A stretch of DNA of 9,746 nucleotides from Methanobacterium sp. (GCA_015661405.1 JACWMK010000069.1:1-9746); one strand, 5' to 3'; counted from the stretch's first letter, positions 1-7,008 are shown. Numbers and translations are program-made. The notes: generated by a model not told the origin, from the letters alone.

Positions 1-338
1 GTAAAATTTCCCGTATTATATACAAAATTTTGGTTATTATTTAAAAATTTAAATATTCCATTTAATAAATATGTAACAATTATTATGGGAATAGTGTAGA
101 TTATTCCAACTAGGAATACTTTAAATCCATCAATCAACATGCTACCGAATTTATTATAGTTAGGTAATTCATCGATACCAGATAAAGATGATTTCATAAC
201 TCTAAACAAATATCCAATTATTAGAAACATTGGAACAATTAGAATCGATCCTATTAATAATAACCCGAGCATAATCACCTTCGTCCAACTATAAGATGGA
301 TAATTCACTGAATTATGTAATATTTTTTTAAACTCCAA
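1..338 (-). CDS. DUF4013-like membrane protein, 3' end outside window
   Basis: An open frame on the minus strand starts at TTG (336-338) and runs off the left edge, giving about 112 residues. GGAGGG lies six bases upstream of the TTG, and the same frame has TAA and TAG just before it, so no earlier start is possible; there is no nearby in-frame ATG. The protein begins with a short polar stretch (LEFKKILHNSVNYPSYSW), then a hydrophobic segment around residues 22-45, a polar linker with SGIDELPNYNKFGSMLIDG, and a second hydrophobic segment. From memory this is the pattern of DUF4013 proteins common in Methanobacteriales, whose function is unknown. It follows the ABC ATPase gene by 60 bp and probably has its own promoter. 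There is no evident link to the peptide cluster. Confidence 0.7.
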   Translation of the reverse strand, partial: MEFKKILHNSVNYPSYSWTKVIMLGLLLIGSILIVPMFLIIGYLFRVMKSSLSGIDELPNYNKFGSMLIDGFKVFLVGIIYTIPIIIVTYLLNGIFKFLNNNQNFVYNTGNF

Positions 339-376
339 CTATTACCCTCCATTTATTTTTTTTTTAATTTCTAAAA

Positions 377-392
377 ATTTATATCAAAAAAA
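377..392 (-). promoter_or_regulatory. Candidate TATA box for the DUF4013 gene, inside a T-tract
   Basis: On the minus strand this reads TTTTTTTGATATAAAT. The GATATAAAT part resembles an archaeal TATA box, about 40 bases before the TTG start. A start site some 25 bases downstream would keep the GGAGGG ribosome binding site in the leader. The preceding run of seven T, a few bases after the ATPase stop, could also end ATPase transcription, since archaeal RNA polymerase terminates at T-tracts. Both readings are inference from a short AT-rich gap. Confidence 0.3.
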
Positions 393-398
393 TTAATG

Positions 399-1055
399 TT
401 ATTGTATTTTACCATCTTGCATTTCAAGTATTTTATCTGTGAAGTCAGCTGCTAATTGATTATGCGTAGCGATGAGTATGGTTACACCATCGTTTTCGTT
501 TAAGTCTTTGAGGAGATTCATTATTACTTCAGCATTTCTAGTGTCCAATTCTCCTGTAGGTTCATCTGCCAGTATTAATGATGGATTATTGATTAGTGCT
601 CGTGCTATGCATACTCGTTGCTGCTCCCCGCCGGATAATTGGTTAGGTTTTTTATCATGCTTTTTTTCTAATCTAATTCTCTCTAGTAACTCTTCCGCTT
701 TATTATTTTCACTATCTAGGCTTGGTAGCATTATATTTTCCATGACGGTGAGTTGGTTTAGGAGGTTGAATCGTTGGAATACGAATCCAATTTCCTTACG
801 CCGGAATTTCGCTTGTTTCTTCCTGGATAATTTACTGGTGTCTTTTCCATTCATTAGGAGAGTACCCTGTGTAGGCATGTCTAATATTCCTCCAACGTGT
901 AATAGGGTGGATTTCCCGCTTCCAGAGGGTCCCATCATACTAGTGAATGAACCTTTCTCTAGGGTGAGGTTTACTCCTGCTAGTGCATTTACTATTTCGT
1001 CACCCATCCGATATGTTTTCCAGACATTCTGAAAATTTAACACAGTTTTATTCAT
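399..1055 (-). CDS. MacB/LolD-type ABC transporter ATPase
   Basis: This 218-residue nucleotide-binding subunit has every catalytic motif: Walker A GPSGSGKST (42-50), Q-loop glutamine in FVFQRFNLL (Q94), signature LSGGEQQR (140-147), Walker B LILADEPTGELD (160-171) and switch histidine H198 in ATHN. The EPTG[NE]LD form and the length are typical of the MacB/LolD/FtsE group, which pairs with FtsX-like permeases. The ATG at 1055 lies inside the end of the permease gene (8-bp overlap), with GGAGG about eight bases upstream, so the two are probably translationally coupled. It would sit on the cytoplasmic face and drive the neighbouring permease. A small oddity is LLHVGGILDMP where the family usually has a form like LLNxLGGLDxP. 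The substrate cannot be read from sequence; export of, or protection from, the nearby peptide is possible. Confidence 0.93.
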   Translation of the reverse strand: MNKTVLNFQNVWKTYRMGDEIVNALAGVNLTLEKGSFTSMMGPSGSGKSTLLHVGGILDMPTQGTLLMNGKDTSKLSRKKQAKFRRKEIGFVFQRFNLLNQLTVMENIMLPSLDSENNKAEELLERIRLEKKHDKKPNQLSGGEQQRVCIARALINNPSLILADEPTGELDTRNAEVIMNLLKDLNENDGVTILIATHNQLAADFTDKILEMQDGKIQ

Positions 1056-2133
1056 TTCTAAGCGCCTCCACTACATTCAATCTTGACGCGTGCCAAGCAG
1101 GATATAAACCAGCTAAAATGCTTAAGATTGTTGAGCCACCAATCACACCCGCTATTAACCAAAAAGGCACCATAGATAATAAATTTATATTACCCACTTG
1201 CTGAGAGAATACTGTTAGTCCAATTAATAATAATATCACAGCTATAACAACACCAACAGTCGAACCTATAAAGCCAACGAGTCCTGCTTCTAATAATACA
1301 CTGCTAAGAATTTCTCTATCTGTAAATCCAATAGCTTTTAAAACTCCAATCTCCCTAGTTCGTTCAGTAACATTAACCAGCATTATGTTAACAATACTGA
1401 TAACTCCAACCAAAAGGGCAATACTTGCAATTGCACCTACAACAAGTGTAATTACATTCATAACACTGTTAATCTGATTTGCTTCATCAGATTGAGTGTA
1501 TGCAGATGTACCGTTCACAGAATTCTGCACATCATCTTTAACTGTTTCAGGGTTGCTACGCGTATCAGCGGTAACATATGATGCCTGATAATTATTTAAT
1601 GGTAATGCTTTACTAATATCCATCATGACAAGATACATATTACTATTCGTATTAGAAATTCCTGTAATTGTCATGCTCTCATTACCTATGGTAATATTGC
1701 TTCCGATTTTATATCCAAATTGATCCACTAAATTCTTTGTGATTACCACACCTGGTGTCCCATTAAATTCAAGTTGGCTCCACGTAGTGGTACCCATTAT
1801 ATACATTGATGTGCCATTAATTTGACTAATAAAATCATCTTCTACTGAAATATTATATAATTGTGACATATTTTCAATCTGACTAACAGCGTTTTGACTT
1901 AAAAAAGCATTACTGACAGTTGACGCCATAGGAGGCCCTCCTTCAGTACTATTTACTATGATTATATCACCCATCATTGAATCTGTTTCTTGCTTCATAT
2001 AGGATGTCATGCCTGTTCCAATGCCCACTAGCACCACTAATGCTATTACACCTATTATCACTCCTAACATAGTTAGAATAGTTCTAATTTTGCGCCTTTT
2101 AAGATTTTTAAACGACAATCTAAAAATATCCAT
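1048..2133 (-). CDS. MacB/FtsX-like ABC transporter permease
   Basis: This 361-residue membrane protein has the four-helix MacB/LolC layout. An N-terminal helix (about 18-42) follows the basic stretch KNLKRRKIRT. A large extracytoplasmic domain (about 45-225) is rich in Asn, Ser and Thr, and three C-terminal helices lie at about 226-255, 283-308 and 323-345. Hallmarks are VTERTREIGVLKAIG (255-269), the cytoplasmic loop that contacts the ATPase, and the end GLYPAWHASRLNVVEALRNE. The ATG at 2133 is preceded by GAGGGGTGA (2140-2148). It follows the exporter gene by only 40 bp and overlaps the ATPase gene, forming a transporter pair. MacB-type pairs move peptides, lipoproteins or antibiotics across or out of membranes by a mechanotransmission cycle. 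Association with the RiPP genes rests only on shared strand and close spacing. Confidence 0.92.
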   Translation of the reverse strand: MDIFRLSFKNLKRRKIRTILTMLGVIIGVIALVVLVGIGTGMTSYMKQETDSMMGDIIIVNSTEGGPPMASTVSNAFLSQNAVSQIENMSQLYNISVEDDFISQINGTSMYIMGTTTWSQLEFNGTPGVVITKNLVDQFGYKIGSNITIGNESMTITGISNTNSNMYLVMMDISKALPLNNYQASYVTADTRSNPETVKDDVQNSVNGTSAYTQSDEANQINSVMNVITLVVGAIASIALLVGVISIVNIMLVNVTERTREIGVLKAIGFTDREILSSVLLEAGLVGFIGSTVGVVIAVILLLIGLTVFSQQVGNINLLSMVPFWLIAGVIGGSTILSILAGLYPAWHASRLNVVEALRNE

Positions 2134-2172
2134 AATATCTCACCCCTCAATGTTACTTATTTATAAAATTAG

Positions 2173-2182
2173 GTTATATAAT
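2173..2182 (-). promoter_or_regulatory. Candidate TATA box for the MacB-type pair
   Basis: The minus-strand sequence ATTATATAAC overlaps the last codons of the exporter gene. It lies about 40 bases before the permease ATG, so initiation some 25 bases downstream would still include the GAGGGGTGA binding site. It would let the MacB-type pair be expressed apart from the peptide operon. In DNA this AT-rich such a match is weak evidence. Confidence 0.25.
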
Positions 2183-3112
2183 TGCCCGTTCCGGGCTCAT
2201 ATGTTTGATGACTACTTGTTTTTCAAATTTAGATTCAATTTGTTCTTGTTGTAAATGTACAATATTGCCATCAGATACAATTTCATTATTATTATGAGTT
2301 ACAATTATTATTGTTTTTTCATTTTTTAGGTTGTAAATAACTTCGTTTATAGAGTCTCTTGATTCTTTATCAATGGATTTTGTCACTTCATCTAAAAGAA
2401 TAATAGATGAGTTCTTTAAAATTGCCCTTGCTAAAGCAATTTTTTGTTTTTCACCACTAGATAAATTTATACCATTTTCTCCGATTTGTGTTTCATATCC
2501 ATCTGACAAACTTTCAACAAATTTATGAATTTTAACCAACTTTGCTGCTCGTATAACGTCATTCTTTGATGCTGAAAGATTACCAATTTTGATATTTTCG
2601 TAAATTGAATCATCAAATAAATAAGGATCTGCAAATATGATTGATATATTATTTATTAAATCTTTTTTATTAATTCTTGAAATATCTTGATCATTGATTT
2701 TGATTGATCCATTATCAGGATTATATAAAGAACATAATAATTTTAAAATTGTACTCTTTCCAGAACCATTATCACCTACAATATAATTTAAACCCTTTTC
2801 GAATGTAGCATTAAACTCATGCAGTATTGGTCTATCAATCTCATATGAAAAACAAACATTTTCGAATTCTACCTTACCATTTCCTAATATTAATTTATCT
2901 TCACCATGATAATCTTGTTTAAGATCAAATATTTCTTTAATTCGATCGTACGCAGGTAAAGCACTTTTATAAGCCGTCCATAATTGAGATATTTGAGAAA
3001 CAGGAGAAAAAAACATGGTAACATAGCTTAATAAAGCTGTGAATGTTCCTATGGCTAAAGTTCCCCTTACTACCATTGGACTTCCAAATAGTAATATTAA
3101 AACTACTGGCAC
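2174..3112 (-). CDS. ABC exporter, C-terminal part: end of membrane domain plus ATPase
   Basis: This is the second part of an exporter gene interrupted by one in-frame TAA at 3185-3187. The frame continues unbroken upstream to that stop, so a start at GTG 3112 (312 aa) is only a nominal restart. Residues 1-35 hold transmembrane sequence. The ATPase domain has Walker A GDNGSGKST (113-121), signature LSSGE (217-221), Walker B IILLDE with catalytic Glu 242, and H273 in VTHN. The Q-loop reads ISIIFADPYLF, with alanine 161 where exporters normally have glutamine (VPQD), an unusual loss. It joins the 3185-3871 half to make one type I half-transporter of about 565 residues that would work as a dimer. 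If translation does not pass the stop, this half lacks most of its membrane domain. It may be a recent pseudogene or a split gene. Confidence 0.8.
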   Translation of the reverse strand: MPVVLILLFGSPMVVRGTLAIGTFTALLSYVTMFFSPVSQISQLWTAYKSALPAYDRIKEIFDLKQDYHGEDKLILGNGKVEFENVCFSYEIDRPILHEFNATFEKGLNYIVGDNGSGKSTILKLLCSLYNPDNGSIKINDQDISRINKKDLINNISIIFADPYLFDDSIYENIKIGNLSASKNDVIRAAKLVKIHKFVESLSDGYETQIGENGINLSSGEKQKIALARAILKNSSIILLDEVTKSIDKESRDSINEVIYNLKNEKTIIIVTHNNNEIVSDGNIVHLQQEQIESKFEKQVVIKHMSPERAII

Positions 3113-3184
3113 CCCTAAAATCAGATTACCTATTGATGTGTTTAAAGAAGAAGCTTTAGTATATCTTATTTGACTATTATAATA

Positions 3185-3187
3185 TTA
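3185..3187 (-). other. In-frame TAA interrupting the exporter gene
   Basis: Reading the exporter frame from ATG 3871, residue 228 (Asp) is followed by TAA and then, in the same frame, YYNSQIRYTKASSLNTSIGN and the rest of the protein. No frameshift is needed. One base change from AAA, GAA or CAA would restore a full reading frame. UAA is not the pyrrolysine codon (UAG), so recoding is not an obvious explanation. Confidence 0.85.
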
Positions 3188-3871
3188 ATCCATTTTACCC
3201 TTAAATTTATCTTGAGACCATTTCTCCAACCCGAAAACTTTTATTAATGGTAAAATTGAGAGTTTTTCCTTCAAAAATGAATAAACATTTGCATTTTCTA
3301 CTAAAAAAATTTTTTGTGTTTTTTCCATTTTTTTACCAAAAATAAATGATAACAAGCAGAAAAAGAGAATAGGACTTATAGCAATAACTGCAAGTTGCAA
3401 ATTAAGATAAATCATTATAATAAAAGGCACAAAAATACTAATTATGCCTACAATAATCTGTGGAACAATATGTACAGGAATATTTGTTACTATCTGAACA
3501 TTCCCCATAATTCGTGTAATTAAATCGCCAACTTTAAAATTTTGACTATTTTTTATGGAAGCACCTTGAACATGCATTAAAGCAGATTCAGAAACATCTT
3601 TTAACAAAACAACTCCTAATTTACCGGTTAAAAAGTTATAAAAATAACTTGAAATGGTTGAAAATAAGTACAGCCCAATATAAGCAATAATTATATAAAG
3701 TAGAAGATTTAAGTTTTTACCTATAAAAACATCATCTATTAAAATTGCAGTTAATAAAGGACTTATAAATGAAAACAATAAACTAGAAAAACTTAAAAAT
3801 AAAAGAAATAATAATGAGAATAAATGTGGGTAGACAAACTTCTTTAAAAAATAATTAAAATTATTATTCAT
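3185..3871 (-). CDS. ABC exporter, N-terminal part: membrane domain
   Basis: These 228 residues start a type I ABC exporter of the peptide-export kind. Hydrophobic helices lie at about 14-46, 54-80, 133-157 and 158-178, with the typical ILIDDVF stretch after the first helix. There is no C39 peptidase domain in front, so this exporter would not trim leaders itself. The ATG at 3871 overlaps the stop of the radical SAM gene by four bases (ATGA), indicating translational coupling in one operon. The frame ends at TAA 3185-3187 but continues beyond it with family-like sequence. Its place behind two peptide-modifying enzymes makes export of the mature peptide the likely role. Alone this half has no ATPase and could not transport. 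Confidence 0.8.
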   Translation of the reverse strand: MNNNFNYFLKKFVYPHLFSLLFLLFLSFSSLLFSFISPLLTAILIDDVFIGKNLNLLLYIIIAYIGLYLFSTISSYFYNFLTGKLGVVLLKDVSESALMHVQGASIKNSQNFKVGDLITRIMGNVQIVTNIPVHIVPQIIVGIISIFVPFIIMIYLNLQLAVIAISPILFFCLLSFIFGKKMEKTQKIFLVENANVYSFLKEKLSILPLIKVFGLEKWSQDKFKGKMD

Positions 3872-4995
3872 ACCTCACCCTTCTCTTTACGACAATTACA
3901 TAATAATTTTCCATCTAACCTACCGGTCAGTTTTTTTTCTAATGCTCTACAATCTTGACATATATATCTAAATTCACAACAAGTACATTTCTCTATATTG
4001 TCCAAATTTAATTTCCAAATTTTATTTATTTCATCAAATTTTTCTCTAAATATATTACTAAGTGTCTTGTTTTTTAAATTTCCCAAATTAGAATCTCTCA
4101 TCATAGGACACGAAAGAACATCCCCATTAGAACAAATTGTTAATGTATGTCCTAGACAAGGATGATATTCTATATTATTTAGGAAAGATTGTAGATTAAA
4201 TTGAGGAAAATCTTTCTTATATTTAGCTAAATTATCTAAATCAATTTTATCTTCAATAATAAAATCAATCATTACATTCTCTTTTATATTTTCTTTATTA
4301 ATTAAAAATTCGGGTTTTGTTACATAAAGATATAGAAAATTATCAAATTTAATATCATTATAGTCCTCAGTTTGTATGATTAAATTTGTTTTGTTTTTTA
4401 AATCTTTAATAATCTTTTCAGATAGATTATGCTGATGAAGAGTTATATACGTATTAATAAATTTTCCTTGAGAATATTCCAATATCTCCATGGTTTCATC
4501 CCAATTTATAGATAAATCTCCACCATTAAAAAAAATTTCATTACAACCCAAATCATAAAGTTCTTCAATAATTTCTTTCCATTTCTTTAAATCTAAAGGT
4601 TTATCCTTATTTTCCCATTTATTACAACCTAAACATCCTAAACTTCTTTTTAAGCCATTATAACCACAAAACCAGCAATTCTTATCACATTTATCATTGA
4701 TCTGAAGAAAAGCTCGATAAAACTCAGGTGGTGTATTTAATTCCTTTTCAATAAAAGAGCCAAATCGAAGTTTCTGTATATATTGCTTATTTTGATAGAA
4801 AGTTCCTAGAGTACGGCTTCTAAGTTCCTTAAGGAAATCATCTTCTTTATCAATTATTTTATTTTTTTCGCACGATGTTAAAATTTCTGTTTCTTTTGGA
4901 CTTAAAGCGTATATTTTACAATCTATCATATCAAATATAGCACCTTGCTTCATCCCTTTTATAAAATAACATTCTGGATTTAATCTAAAATACAT
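3868..4995 (-). CDS. Radical SAM/SPASM peptide maturase 2
   Basis: This is a 375-residue radical SAM enzyme. The cluster motif is C103-x3-C107-x2-C110 (CDKNCWFC), with NGGD (157-160) where many relatives have GGEP. Two more cysteines (C121, C124) follow the motif. The C-terminal SPASM-like domain has C280, C288 and C296, then C337-x2-C340-x5-C346-x2-C349 and C366/C368, probably binding auxiliary Fe-S clusters. Residues 1-45 (a YFRLNPECYFIKG start) resemble the small N-terminal domain of other SPASM maturases and may bind the leader peptide; this is inference. The ATG at 4995 directly abuts the stop of the first maturase, with GGGGGGAT just upstream, and its stop overlaps the exporter start. 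It probably acts on the Cys-rich precursors, forming thioether or other radical crosslinks, but the reaction cannot be read from sequence. Confidence 0.88.
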   Translation of the reverse strand: MYFRLNPECYFIKGMKQGAIFDMIDCKIYALSPKETEILTSCEKNKIIDKEDDFLKELRSRTLGTFYQNKQYIQKLRFGSFIEKELNTPPEFYRAFLQINDKCDKNCWFCGYNGLKRSLGCLGCNKWENKDKPLDLKKWKEIIEELYDLGCNEIFFNGGDLSINWDETMEILEYSQGKFINTYITLHQHNLSEKIIKDLKNKTNLIIQTEDYNDIKFDNFLYLYVTKPEFLINKENIKENVMIDFIIEDKIDLDNLAKYKKDFPQFNLQSFLNNIEYHPCLGHTLTICSNGDVLSCPMMRDSNLGNLKNKTLSNIFREKFDEINKIWKLNLDNIEKCTCCEFRYICQDCRALEKKLTGRLDGKLLCNCRKEKGEV

Positions 4996-6498
4996 TTAAT
5001 CCCCCCAATATTTATTAATATTATTTTGCTTAAAATAATTATTATCATCAATGTATTCTGAAAATATTTCTGCTGTTTCAAGTATACTTACAAAAGCCTC
5101 TTTCATATCGATTTCTCTGTTTTCACAAATTTTTGAAGAATACTCAAACCCATTTTTCGTCATGAAATGTTGAAAACAATAGCTGCATTGATGTTGAATT
5201 TCACATTCATGACATTTATCCATATGGTTAAAATAATCATCAATTAGTTTTACAATTTTCGCAAAATTTAATCCCTCGTCAACATTTCCAATAGGATGAC
5301 CAAAACTAACTCTTTCACAAATATGAAAAGTTCCATTTACATCTACGAATATTTTATTTCCAGGAACACATGTAGAAGTAAATGGTAATATATTATTTTG
5401 GGGATATAGCATATTTTTCTCAAAAAGCATTCTTCTTATTGGCTTAATAAAAAAAAGATCAAAAATAGATTTTCCAGAATTCCGATTTTCAATATTTTCC
5501 CAGTAACTTTTTTTGGCATTTTTTAAATGTTCTATGAATTTTAAACGATCTTCCTCTGTAAATTGGTCATAATATTTAGAACCCTGATATCTACTTACTT
5601 CAGACAACATCCCTACATAAGGAACGTTTTTTTCATTGAAAAAATTATTTAATTCAAACAAATCAGTTTTCAAATCATAAACTGGTAATGATGCAATATT
5701 TTCATAGCCATATTCCATTATTGGCCCTATGTTTTCCATCACATCTCGATAAGACCCATTCCCATCTTTATAAACTCTAAGTCTATCATGTTCATTTTCA
5801 GGACCGTTTAAACTAACTGATATTATGAAATCATTTTCCATAAGCCATTTAGATTTTTGTTTATCTAAAAGACTTCCATTTGTAGTTAAAGCATATAACA
5901 TCTTGTTTTCATAATTACTATCAACATATTGTACACATTTTTTAATCAAATTAAAATTTAATAGAGGTTCTCCCCCATAGAAACCTATAGCTGGTTTTCT
6001 TATAGGATTGTATTTGCTATTATTCTTTATTAACGTTAAATAATAATCTATTGCTTTTTTTGCAATAGATAAGCTCATTTTTCTTCCTGAATGAACTCTA
6101 GTATAATCATAATCATCTGAATATATGCAGAATTTACATCTGAAATTACAATCTTCGGTAATGCATAAAGTGAGTTGTTTGAGACCCTCCCTCCGTATGA
6201 ATTTTTTTATATCCATGCTGTTTAATGGATGATTTTGGGAATTATGAAATTGATTTTTAACTTTCTCCCATTTTTTTAACCAATTATAACAATAAGTAAT
6301 TTCACCTTTATCAGAAAAATCTAACTTCTTAATTACTTTTTCAAGTGATGTTGCGTTTTCTCCATAAATTTCATCTCTTACTGCTTTCATGGTATCTGAA
6401 AATGGAACAAATATACCTACTTCGTCATTCCACATATACATATTTCCATTTGTAGTTTCGAATTCCATCATACACACTCTTTTAAATTTATTATTCAT
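4996..6498 (-). CDS. Radical SAM/SPASM peptide maturase 1
   Basis: Taken from ATG 6498 the protein has about 500 residues. An N-terminal region (1-110) is followed by the radical SAM motif C117-x3-C121-x2-C124 (CNFRCKFC) and the SAM-binding GGEP motif at 175-178. The C-terminal SPASM domain carries seven cysteines: C377, C394, C429-x2-C432-x5-C438-x2-C441 and C458. This layout is that of peptide maturases that crosslink cysteine-rich precursors (for example CcpM or sactisynthase-like enzymes; nearest family not verified). The frame is open to 6612, but that extension is hydrophobic, AT-rich and covers a hairpin and T-tract, so I reject it. ATG 6498 has only a weak GGA upstream, and ATG 6471 or 6468 are alternatives. 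The 48-aa precursor lies just upstream and maturase 2 directly downstream, the usual RiPP order. Confidence 0.88.
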   Translation of the reverse strand: MNNKFKRVCMMEFETTNGNMYMWNDEVGIFVPFSDTMKAVRDEIYGENATSLEKVIKKLDFSDKGEITYCYNWLKKWEKVKNQFHNSQNHPLNSMDIKKFIRREGLKQLTLCITEDCNFRCKFCIYSDDYDYTRVHSGRKMSLSIAKKAIDYYLTLIKNNSKYNPIRKPAIGFYGGEPLLNFNLIKKCVQYVDSNYENKMLYALTTNGSLLDKQKSKWLMENDFIISVSLNGPENEHDRLRVYKDGNGSYRDVMENIGPIMEYGYENIASLPVYDLKTDLFELNNFFNEKNVPYVGMLSEVSRYQGSKYYDQFTEEDRLKFIEHLKNAKKSYWENIENRNSGKSIFDLFFIKPIRRMLFEKNMLYPQNNILPFTSTCVPGNKIFVDVNGTFHICERVSFGHPIGNVDEGLNFAKIVKLIDDYFNHMDKCHECEIQHQCSYCFQHFMTKNGFEYSSKICENREIDMKEAFVSILETAEIFSEYIDDNNYFKQNNINKYWGD

Positions 6499-6513
6499 TT
6501 TCCGTCTTTTTTT

Positions 6514-6571
6514 AAAAAAAATTATAAAAAAATTGATACATAATTCATTTGTAGTAATAATATGAATTATG
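6514..6571 (-). terminator. Hairpin plus T-tracts between precursor and maturase
   Basis: On the minus strand, about 85 bases after the 48-aa precursor stop, CATAATTCAT (6562-6571) and ATGAATTATG (6539-6548) form a perfect 10-bp inverted repeat with a 13-base loop. Two T-runs follow (6526-6532 and 6514-6521), ending 16 bases before the maturase start. It resembles an intrinsic or T-tract terminator and could act as an attenuator giving many precursor transcripts and few maturase transcripts. The stem has only two G-C pairs, so it is weak. The other precursor has the same arrangement. Confidence 0.55.
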
Positions 6572-6655
6572 CATATGATCTCTGTAGAACATATGAATCC
6601 AATTAGGATCATTGATCAAATGATGTTCCCTAGAAGACCTTTTTGAGTAACATTT

Positions 6656-6802
6656 TTATGCAGTTACAATGACGTTTTTATAAGATATTTGGTATACACT
6701 ATCCGCTAGAGCTAAGTATATATCATTTGAACAAGTGCAGTAGCAAGTGCAAACACATGTACGATCTGGGGTAACTGTAATTTTTTGGGTTATTTCTTGC
6801 AT
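6656..6802 (-). CDS. Cys-rich RiPP precursor peptide 1 (48 aa)
   Basis: This 48-residue peptide starts MQEITQKITVTP, likely the leader. The core has five alternating cysteines (C16, 18, 20, 22, 24) followed by SND, LALADSVY and a tail ending IVTA. The ATG at 6802 is chosen over an ATG 45 bases upstream because GGAGGTGA (6807-6814) sits right before it, the paralogue at 9386-9520 starts at the same point, and the paralogue has an in-frame stop upstream. There is no Gly-Gly cleavage site, and neither peptide has a signal sequence. It lies first in a run with two radical SAM/SPASM enzymes and an exporter, so it is the probable substrate. Alternating CxC could be crosslinked to neighbouring alpha-carbons or bind metal. 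A small CxC metal-binding protein is the alternative, but the maturase context argues against it. Confidence 0.83.
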   Translation of the reverse strand: MQEITQKITVTPDRTCVCTCYCTCSNDIYLALADSVYQISYKNVIVTA

Positions 6803-6898
6803 ATTTTCACCTCCCGTTAAATTAGTCAAAGCACTCTGCTGTTCCATTCTTTGATTAAAACAACACTATCAAAATTATTGAAATGCAGCATTACATAA
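6803..6898 (-). promoter_or_regulatory. Conserved promoter and 5' leader of precursor 1
   Basis: This upstream region is nearly identical to that of precursor 2 (9521-9614). A hand alignment including the first three codons gives 96 of 107 positions, with two one-base gaps. It holds GGAGGTGA (6807-6814), a small hairpin AGCAGAGTGCT (6830-6840), and a fully invariant 24-bp block (6861-6884) containing the dyad TCAATAATTTTGA. The AATAATTT within it could be the TATA element, giving a leader of roughly 45 bases, or the dyad may be an operator. Similarity stops at 6898. Both precursors are probably under the same control. Confidence 0.6.
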
Positions 6899-6953
6899 AT
6901 AAAATTTGAGCGTAAAAAACAGTATTAAAAAGAAAGTGTATTTTAGTAAAATA

Positions 6954-6972
6954 TATAAGGTCCTAGATTTTT
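6954..6972. repeat. Left terminal inverted repeat of the insertion sequence
   Basis: TATAAGGTCCTAGATTTTT pairs with the repeat at 8189-8207 with two mismatches. It lies at the 3' end of the transposase remnant. Confidence 0.7.
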
Positions 6973-7008
6973 TATGAGTTTGCGAGCTTTTGTATCCTTC
7001 GGTTGGTG

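Noticed and set aside
472..1032. 186-codon plus-strand open frame
   Set aside because: It is antisense to the ABC ATPase gene, whose motifs are all intact on the minus strand.
983..1204. Plus-strand open frame
   Set aside because: Shadow of the overlapping ATPase and permease genes.
2009..2254. Plus-strand open frame
   Set aside because: Antisense to the permease start and exporter end; no family features.
6499..6612. N-terminal extension of maturase 1 up to ATG 6612 (38 extra residues)
   Set aside because: The extension is hydrophobic and AT-rich, covers the hairpin and T-tracts, and does not look like a maturase N-terminus; ATG 6498 is more likely.
6607..6630. Inverted repeat ATCATT-n5-AATGAT just after precursor 1
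   Set aside because: Only six base pairs in AT-rich DNA, without a T-tract and not shared with precursor 2; too weak to call.
6803..6847. N-terminal extension of precursor 1 to ATG 6847
   Set aside because: The strong GGAGGTGA lies inside it next to ATG 6802, and the paralogue has an in-frame TAG in the matching stretch.
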